Positions 7,029-11,299 of a DNA stretch of 11,299 bases are shown here, piece after piece; the stretch's first letter is position 1, and each line of letters starts with the position of its first letter. This DNA is from an uncultured Ruminococcus sp. (GTDB lineage Bacteria; Bacillota; Clostridia; Oscillospirales; Acutalibacteraceae). The notes beneath the pieces were generated by a model. It did not search any database. It was given only the letters and a program-made list of their open reading frames with translations, and was not told where the DNA came from. The stretch spans positions 1-11,299 of the forward strand of contig CACYDB010000149.1 in NCBI GenBank assembly GCA_902773035.1, read 5' to 3'. A program made the position numbers and the translations under genes.

Positions 7029-9413
7029 TTATTCTTCTTCGCCGCCGTCGTCATTCTGAGCGGCGCTGTTGTTTGAGGCGTTTCCGCCGTCGTCACCGCC
7101 GTCATTGTCCTCCTCAGCGGCTGAGCTTGAGCTGCCCGAGCCTGAGGATGAGGCGCTTGAGTCGGAGTCTGATGACGAGCCTGACGAGCTTGAGTCTGAG
7201 TCTTCTTCTTCATCGTCGTCATCGCTGTCGTCGTAGTAATAGTCGTCGTCATCATCGTCGTAGTAGTTGTAGTCGTCGTTATAATAATCAACGTATCCGC
7301 CGCTTGAGGTGGGCATATTGTCCTCGGTGTAGTAGCCGACGTATCTGCCCTCGGTGGCGTTGCCTACGTTGTATACCGCTCCGCCCGAGGCGCTGTAGTT
7401 AGCCTCGATGATCGTCTTGGGCATCGCGTATTCCTTGTGCTTTTTGCCCTCGAGATAGTAGCCCATAACGTCGCTGAACATTGTAGTCGCCGTGCGCTGA
7501 CCTGTGATCGAGATTGTATGAGGTCTGTCAAAGCCTGTCCAAATCGCGAGTGAGCAGTAGGGGCTGATTCCGCAGAACCAGGAGTCCTTGTCGGAGTCGG
7601 TGGTACCTGTCTTGCCGCAGATGTCCCAGCCGTCTACGCGCGCGTAAGCGGCGTTGGTGTGAGAGGAGTAGGTGATGTTGTAGTGGAGAAGCCTGTTCAT
7701 TATGTAGGCTGTGGACGGCGAGTAGCTCTCCTTGGGGATAGCGTCGCGGTTATCAATGATAACGTTGCCGTCAGCGTCTGTTACGTAGTAGTAGGTGTAG
7801 GGCTTGAAGTATTTGCCTCCGTTGCCCATATAGGTGAAGGTCGCCGCCATTTCTCTGACGGTTACGCCGCCTGTGAGACCGCCGATGGAGAGTCCGCCGG
7901 TGTTGTCCTTATCGGCTTCCTTGAGGTGAGAGAAGCCCTGCAGCGTTACGACCTGATTGTACGCCGCCTCGGGTGAGATCATATTCATAACCTGAGCCGC
8001 CGTCGCGTTTGCCGACCATTCGATAGCGTCGGGGAGAAGCATATTGCCCTTGTAGCTGTGGTACCAGTTGTTAGGACCGGCTACGTACTGACCGTTGACG
8101 ACCTTGTACTTGGGCAGAGCCTCATCCTTAACGACCGAGCTGTAGTGGAGCTTCTTTTTCTCGATAGCGTAGGGGTAAACGACTACGGGCTTGATCGAGG
8201 AACCGGGCTGGAGGACTGAGTCAGTCGCTCTGTCAAAGAGGAGGTTACCTGTCTTTTCCTGTGAGGAGCCTGTCGTCGCGATAACCGCGCCGTTCATATC
8301 GATCATTGTTGCGGCGCACTGCATACCGTGGTCGTAGGTCGTGTTGATATTGAGAGCGGCGTTCTCGAGATATGTCTGCGCCTTTTCATCCATAGCGCTG
8401 TAAATCTTGAGTCCCTCGGAGAAGATTTTCTCCGAAGCCGCTTTTTCGCTGATGTTGTAATACTGAGCGAGATCCTTCTGTAAGTCCTTCTGAAGCTCGT
8501 CGAGGTACCAGTTCTGAATCTTCTTGCTCATATTCGTCTTGTTCTTTGTGAAGCCGACGAATTTCATATTTTCGGATTCCTTGAGAGCTTCCTTGTACTG
8601 CTCCTGAGTGATCTTGTTCTGATCGACCATCTCCCTGAGAACGAGCTCACGCCTGTCCTTGTTGTGCTTGGGATGGACGAGGGGATTGAACTTGCTCGGG
8701 TTCTGGGTTATTCCCGCGATCGCGGCGCACTGGGCTATCGAGCATTTGTCGATATTTTTGCCGAAGTAGAGGTTTGCCGCGGACTGAACTCCCTGACAGT
8801 TGTTGCCGTAGTTTACGACGTTGAGGTACGCCTCAAGAATCTCATCCTTTGTGTACTCGGTCTCGAGCTTGAGCGCCTTGACGATCTCGCGTATCTTACG
8901 CGTAAGGCTTACTTCGTTGTCGTCGGAGATGTTCTTGATAAGCTGCTGAGTCATCGTTGAACCGCCGTAGCTCGCCTCGCCGCTGGAAAGGTTGAGTATA
9001 GCGCCCATTGTACGATTGAGGTCAACGCCCCTGTGCTCGAGGAAACGCTTGTCCTCAATGGCGATCTGAGCGTCCTTCATATGCTGGGGAATCTTGTTGA
9101 AGTCAACCCATACTCTGTTTTCGGTTGAGTAGAGGGACTGATACTTCTTGAATTTTCCTTCCGAGTTTTTGACATAGATAAAGCTTGTCTGGTTGAGCTG
9201 CTTAGCCTTGAGGTTGATACCCGTGTCCTCGGCGGCGATCCCGACAACGTAAATGCCGAGGGATATGCCGATTATCGTTCCGGCTATGGTCATCACCATC
9301 AGGAATGTGAACAAAACTCTTCCGAAAGCCTTGAAGAATCTTTTGACTCCTCCGGGGGAGTCGGGAACCTGTCCTACAGGACCCGTGAATTTGCTGATGT
9401 CTGTTTCACGCAT
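7029..9413 (-). CDS. Class A penicillin-binding protein (bifunctional PBP1A: glycosyltransferase and transpeptidase)
   Basis: Polymerises lipid II into glycan strands and cross-links them outside the membrane. The 794-residue protein has a short basic cytoplasmic N-terminus, one membrane anchor (about 33-60), a GT51 domain (about 80-270) with catalytic E120 in EDKRFLEHRG (120-129), GGSTMTQQLIKN (150-161), RKIREIVKALKLE (172-184) and KDEILEAYLN (189-198), and a transpeptidase domain (about 360-665). The transpeptidase has all three motifs: S405-S-I-K408, S467-A-N469 and K601-T-G603. After about residue 706 comes an unusual tail of some 89 residues, rich in Asp, Ser, Tyr and Glu and almost free of Lys and Arg. 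The start is an ATG 8 nt after AAGGAG. The gene heads the probable pbp-hom-lysC unit behind its own promoter. Both activities look intact. Confidence 0.95.
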   Translation of the reverse strand: MRETDISKFTGPVGQVPDSPGGVKRFFKAFGRVLFTFLMVMTIAGTIIGISLGIYVVGIAAEDTGINLKAKQLNQTSFIYVKNSEGKFKKYQSLYSTENRVWVDFNKIPQHMKDAQIAIEDKRFLEHRGVDLNRTMGAILNLSSGEASYGGSTMTQQLIKNISDDNEVSLTRKIREIVKALKLETEYTKDEILEAYLNVVNYGNNCQGVQSAANLYFGKNIDKCSIAQCAAIAGITQNPSKFNPLVHPKHNKDRRELVLREMVDQNKITQEQYKEALKESENMKFVGFTKNKTNMSKKIQNWYLDELQKDLQKDLAQYYNISEKAASEKIFSEGLKIYSAMDEKAQTYLENAALNINTTYDHGMQCAATMIDMNGAVIATTGSSQEKTGNLLFDRATDSVLQPGSSIKPVVVYPYAIEKKKLHYSSVVKDEALPKYKVVNGQYVAGPNNWYHSYKGNMLLPDAIEWSANATAAQVMNMISPEAAYNQVVTLQGFSHLKEADKDNTGGLSIGGLTGGVTVREMAATFTYMGNGGKYFKPYTYYYVTDADGNVIIDNRDAIPKESYSPSTAYIMNRLLHYNITYSSHTNAAYARVDGWDICGKTGTTDSDKDSWFCGISPYCSLAIWTGFDRPHTISITGQRTATTMFSDVMGYYLEGKKHKEYAMPKTIIEANYSASGGAVYNVGNATEGRYVGYYTEDNMPTSSGGYVDYYNDDYNYYDDDDDDYYYDDSDDDDEEEDSDSSSSGSSSDSDSSASSSGSGSSSSAAEEDNDGGDDGGNASNNSAAQNDDGGEEE

Positions 9414-9420
9414 AGGAAAA

Positions 9421-9473
9421 ACTCCTTAATAATTTCAAAAGTTATCTTTCCGCCGTTATAAAGGCGGAGGAGT
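9421..9473 (-). promoter_or_regulatory. Leader hairpin of the PBP mRNA that may mask its Shine-Dalgarno
   Basis: In the minus-strand leader CCGCC and GGCGG (9450-9454 and 9463-9467 on the plus strand) pair over 5 bp around TTTATAAC. Just outside, ACTCCT (complement of 9468-9473) can pair with AGGAGT (complement of 9421-9426), which contains the Shine-Dalgarno of the PBP gene. If both form, translation initiation would be reduced. The inner hairpin has the same arm ends as the tandem repeat units at 4294-4514. No ligand or protein partner can be read from the sequence. Confidence 0.4.
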
Positions 9474-9494
9474 AATCACACAATATTCCAAATA

Positions 9495-9523
9495 ATTATA
9501 ACATATATATAAGGAAAAGGCAA
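9495..9523 (-). promoter_or_regulatory. Sigma-A-type promoter of the pbp-hom-lysC unit
   Basis: Minus strand: -35 TTGCCT (9518-9523), an exact 17-bp spacer, and a perfect -10 TATAAT (9495-9500) preceded by TGT, giving an extended -10. The expected transcription start near 9488 gives a leader of about 75 nt. Confidence 0.8.
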
Positions 9524-9542
9524 GAGGTTTTATAAGCGTTGA

Positions 9543-9595
9543 TTTCAGGGCGAAAATCCGCGTAAAAATGCGGGTATAATCACGTTTTCAGGGCG
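9543..9595 (+). promoter_or_regulatory. Candidate promoter region of the small BofC-C-like gene, flanked by direct repeats
   Basis: TATAAT (9575-9580) lies 46 bp before the GTG start, but no good -35 sits at the right distance (GAAAAT at 17 bp). TTTCAGGGCG occurs exactly at 9543-9552 and 9586-9595, bracketing the -10 at a 43-bp interval, about four helical turns. The repeats may be binding sites for an activator or repressor; this is inference. Confidence 0.35.
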
Positions 9596-9625
9596 CATAC
9601 TAACCCAAAGGCAAGGTGATGAAGC

Positions 9626-9964
9626 GTGAGAAAAATCATTATAGTGACCGCGGTGATAGTTTACGGCTTATTCGCGGTCGGAGTCGCGGCGGATCTGAGC
9701 AGACCTGTTGCTTACAGAACTGTTGAAACTACGGCTGAGACCGAGACTCAGACCGTAGTGACAGAGGGTAAAAAGGCGGTTTATGTCGTCAAAGAGCTCG
9801 ACGGGATAATCGCCGTCAGCGACAGGGCAAGCGGCAAAATCATCACGAGGACTGAGACGAGAGTAGCTATGCTGCCGAAGTCGGACAGGCGGCGTCTTGA
9901 AAAAGGAATCGAGGTTGAGAATAAGAGCGAGCTGAGGACGCTGCTGGAGGATATTTGCAGCTAG
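9626..9964 (+). CDS. Small membrane-anchored protein resembling BofC C-terminal domain proteins
   Basis: Protein of 112 residues from a GTG start; AAGGTG (9613-9618) lies 7 nt upstream. Residues 3-22 form one hydrophobic segment (signal anchor or uncleaved signal peptide); residues 33-48 are a Thr/Glu-rich linker. The C-terminal part, YVVKELDGIIAVSD (about 53-66), AMLPKSDRRRLEKGIEV (about 81-97) and ELRTLLEDICS at the end, resembles a pattern I know from short clostridial proteins labelled BofC C-terminal domain-containing. In B. subtilis, BofC is an intermembrane-space regulator of sporulation; that role should not be carried over on this evidence. The protein would face the outside of the membrane. 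It diverges from the PBP gene, sharing a 212-bp intergenic region, and has its own terminator, so it is a single-gene unit. Confidence 0.75.
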   Translation: MRKIIIVTAVIVYGLFAVGVAADLSRPVAYRTVETTAETETQTVVTEGKKAVYVVKELDGIIAVSDRASGKIITRTETRVAMLPKSDRRRLEKGIEVENKSELRTLLEDICS

Positions 9965-9984
9965 TTTATGCGGTTAGATGAGGG

Positions 9985-10016
9985 GCCGACGTGAGAAGCG
10001 TCGGCTTCCTTTCAAT
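9985..10016 (+). terminator. Terminator after the BofC-C-like gene
   Basis: GCCGACG (9985-9991) pairs with CGTCGGC (9999-10005) around TGAGAAG, with two possible G-T pairs extending the base, then TTCCTTTCAATTTG. The T-tract is interrupted, so efficiency is uncertain. It lies 20 nt after the stop codon. Confidence 0.65.
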
Positions 10017-10040
10017 TTGTACTAAAATCGTGAAATATTC

Positions 10041-10093
10041 TTTGCTTTCAAGTGCAAATTACCATTGACTATTTTGCCTGATTATAGTAGAAT
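10041..10093 (+). promoter_or_regulatory. Promoter of the fab operon with adjacent inverted repeat
   Basis: -35 TTGACT (10065-10070), a 17-bp spacer and -10 TAGAAT (10088-10093) make a strong sigma-A-type promoter about 50 bp before fabK. Six bases before the -35 is an inverted repeat TTTGC-N8-GCAAA (10041-10058) that could be an operator. I do not see a recognisable FapR-type palindrome or a clear FabT box, so the regulator is open. Confidence 0.75.
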
Positions 10094-10136
10094 TATAAAG
10101 ATAAAGAAGTTTATAATGAGATAATATAGGTTATTG

Positions 10137-10151
10137 AAGGAGATACATATG
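10137..10151 (+). promoter_or_regulatory. Ribosome binding site that fixes the fabK start
   Basis: AAGGAG (10137-10142) is six bases before the ATG at 10149. An in-frame TTG at 10134 overlaps this site and would need a Shine-Dalgarno further upstream that is absent, so the ATG is the start. Confidence 0.85.
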
Positions 10152-11099
10152 ATTTCTACTGTTATCAATGAAGCTCTCGGAATCGAATATCCGATTTTTC
10201 AGGGCGGAATGGCTTGGGTAGCGGACGCTTCCCTCGCCGCAGGAGTAAGCAACGCGGGAGGTCTCGGACTTATCGCGGCTATGAACTCAAACGGCGAGCA
10301 GCTGCGCGCCGAAATCAAAAAGTGCAAGGAGCTTACGGATAAGCCCTTCGGCGTTAATATTATGCTGATGAGCCCCTTTGCAGACGAGGTTGCCGACGTA
10401 GTTGTTGAGGAAGGCGTCAAGGTCGTCACAACAGGCGCGGGCAATCCCGGTAAGTATATGGAAAAATGGAACGCGGCTGGCATCAAGGTCATCCCCGTCG
10501 TACCCTCAACGGCTCTCGCGAGAAGAATGGAAAAGCTCGGAGCCTTCGCGGTTATCGCCGAGGGCGGAGAGAGCGGCGGTCATGTAGGCGACCTTACGAC
10601 AATGGCGCTTGTGCCGCAGGTAGTTGACGCGGTCAGTATTCCCGTTATCGCGGCGGGCGGTATCGCAGATGGCAGACAGGTCGCGGCGTGCTTTATGCTC
10701 GGCGCTGTCGGAGTTCAGGTCGGCACGCGTTTCCTCGTAGCCGAGGAGTGTACGATCGCTCAGGAATACAAGGACAAGATTTTAAAGGCTAAGGATATAG
10801 ACACGGTCGTTACGGGCAAGAGGCTCGGACATCCCGTGCGCTGTATCAAGAGCAGCTACACAAGAGAATATACAAAAATGGAATACGATTCCACCTCATA
10901 CTCTGACGAGGAGCTTGAAGCCAAGGGCGCGGGAGTGCTCAGACTGGCGGCGCGTGAGGGCGACGTCAAGAACGGCTGCGTGCTCGCGGGTCAGGTAGCC
11001 TCGATGGTTAAGAAGGAGGAACCCGCGAGAGATATCATTCTTGACCTCTTTACAAAGGCAGAGGAAGTTTTAGGCGGTGCGTCAAAATGGGTAAAATAG
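10149..11099 (+). CDS. fabK: Enoyl-[acyl-carrier-protein] reductase II FabK
   Basis: FMN-dependent, NAD(P)H-using reduction of trans-2-enoyl-ACP, the last step of each type II fatty-acid elongation cycle; replaces FabI in many Firmicutes. The 316-residue TIM-barrel product has PIFQGGMAWV (15-24), NAGGLGLI (35-42), GVNIML (68-73), AEGGESGGHVG (137-147) with H145 matching the catalytic histidine of pneumococcal FabK (His144), the FMN-phosphate loop IAAGGIADGR (167-176) and GVQVGTRF (188-195). Length is normal for FabK (about 315-325). The fold is shared with nitronate monooxygenase, the main alternative, but the direct overlap with fabD settles the fatty-acid role. The start ATG is set by AAGGAG. 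The stop codon lies inside fabD (13-nt overlap), implying translational coupling. Confidence 0.95.
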   Translation: MISTVINEALGIEYPIFQGGMAWVADASLAAGVSNAGGLGLIAAMNSNGEQLRAEIKKCKELTDKPFGVNIMLMSPFADEVADVVVEEGVKVVTTGAGNPGKYMEKWNAAGIKVIPVVPSTALARRMEKLGAFAVIAEGGESGGHVGDLTTMALVPQVVDAVSIPVIAAGGIADGRQVAACFMLGAVGVQVGTRFLVAEECTIAQEYKDKILKAKDIDTVVTGKRLGHPVRCIKSSYTREYTKMEYDSTSYSDEELEAKGAGVLRLAAREGDVKNGCVLAGQVASMVKKEEPARDIILDLFTKAEEVLGGASKWVK

Positions 11100-11299
11100 C
11101 GTTTGTTTTCTCAGGTCAGGGCGCTCAGTACACAGGTATGGGCAAGGAGCTTTACGAGAGCTCAAAGGCGGCGAAGGCTGTTTTCGATATAGCCGACGGT
11201 ATTCGCCCCGGCACCTCAAAGCAGTGCTTCGAGGCTTCGGCGGAGGAGCTGTCCGTTACTGTCAACACTCAGCCCTGCGTATTTACGGCTGATCTGGCG
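11087..11299 (+). CDS. fabD: Malonyl-CoA:ACP transacylase FabD (5' part, cut by the window edge)
   Basis: Transfers malonyl from CoA to acyl-carrier protein, providing the extender for fatty-acid elongation. Only the first 71 codons are present and the frame is open to the window end. The visible N-terminus has FVFSGQGAQYTGMGKELY (6-23), with the oxyanion-loop motif GQGAQ (10-14), and NTQPCVF (60-66), corresponding to the family NTQPA/L stretch. The catalytic GHSxG serine lies beyond the window. The ATG is inside the 3' end of fabK (13-nt overlap, different frame), a usual fabK-fabD arrangement in Clostridia and streptococci; fabG and fabF would be expected next. Confidence 0.92.
   Translation, partial: MGKIAFVFSGQGAQYTGMGKELYESSKAAKAVFDIADGIRPGTSKQCFEASAEELSVTVNTQPCVFTADLA

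Noticed and set aside
7001..7291. Minus-strand open frame made of Thr/Met runs overlapping the PBP tail
   Set aside because: It is the acidic-tail DNA read one frame off, so the Asp codons become Met/Thr. It does not indicate a frameshift, since the PBP frame reaches its stop with the expected spacing to hom.
6983..7402. Plus-strand open frame with very Arg/Ser-rich translation opposite the PBP tail
   Set aside because: The composition is a by-product of reading the antisense of GAC/GAT/AGC-rich codons; it has no motif and straddles two real genes.
1..11299. An undescribed multi-gene system such as defence, secretion or a biosynthetic cluster
   Set aside because: All larger genes belong to well-known housekeeping families. 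The only unexplained material is the repeat array, leader structures, the acidic PBP tail and the small BofC-C-like protein.

Overview
The window looks like chromosomal housekeeping DNA from a Gram-positive, low-to-moderate-GC anaerobe of the Clostridia, most likely an Oscillospiraceae/Ruminococcus-type gut bacterium. The grounds are the gene content (RqcH/NFACT protein, Na/Pi transporter fused to a PhoU-like domain, FabK instead of FabI, a BofC-C-like small protein), strong AAGGAG-type ribosome binding sites and sigma-A-type promoters. The genus is an inference and was not tested. I see no phage, transposase, CRISPR array, toxin-antitoxin pair or defence system.

Layout. Positions 5-487 (+) hold rlmH, which methylates 23S rRNA pseudouridine 1915. 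After a hairpin comes rqcH (544-2298, +), the ribosome-quality-control NFACT protein. A promoter-bearing AT-rich gap leads to a Na/Pi cotransporter-PhoU fusion (2449-4122, +), closed by two hairpin terminators; the second (4200-4240) can work in both directions. Positions 4294-4514 hold three tandem ~70-77 bp structured repeats that stop at the base next to the lysC stop codon. On the minus strand, reading leftwards from 9413, lie a class A penicillin-binding protein, homoserine dehydrogenase (hom) and aspartate kinase (lysC). Gaps of about 30 and 36 nt suggest one transcription unit started by a good promoter at 9495-9523. Its 5' leader contains a hairpin that resembles the core of the tandem repeat. 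Diverging from the PBP gene is a small membrane-anchored BofC-C-like protein (9626-9964, +) with a terminator. Finally a clear promoter (10065-10093) drives fabK (10149-11099, +), which overlaps the start of fabD (11087 to the window edge), the beginning of a type II fatty-acid synthesis operon.

How they fit together. RlmH and RqcH both act on the large ribosomal subunit. LysC and Hom are the first and third steps from aspartate; LysC also feeds the diaminopimelate/lysine branch used for peptidoglycan, which may explain linkage with a PBP. FabK and FabD supply membrane lipid synthesis.

The points most worth a second look are: the tandem structured repeats in the lysC 3' region, with a reshaped but still paired GC hairpin in the middle copy; the related hairpin in the PBP leader; an internal ribosome binding site and ATG at codon 246 of lysC, which would give a separate regulatory subunit as known for Bacillus subtilis aspartokinase II; and the very acidic Asp/Ser/Tyr tail of the PBP.
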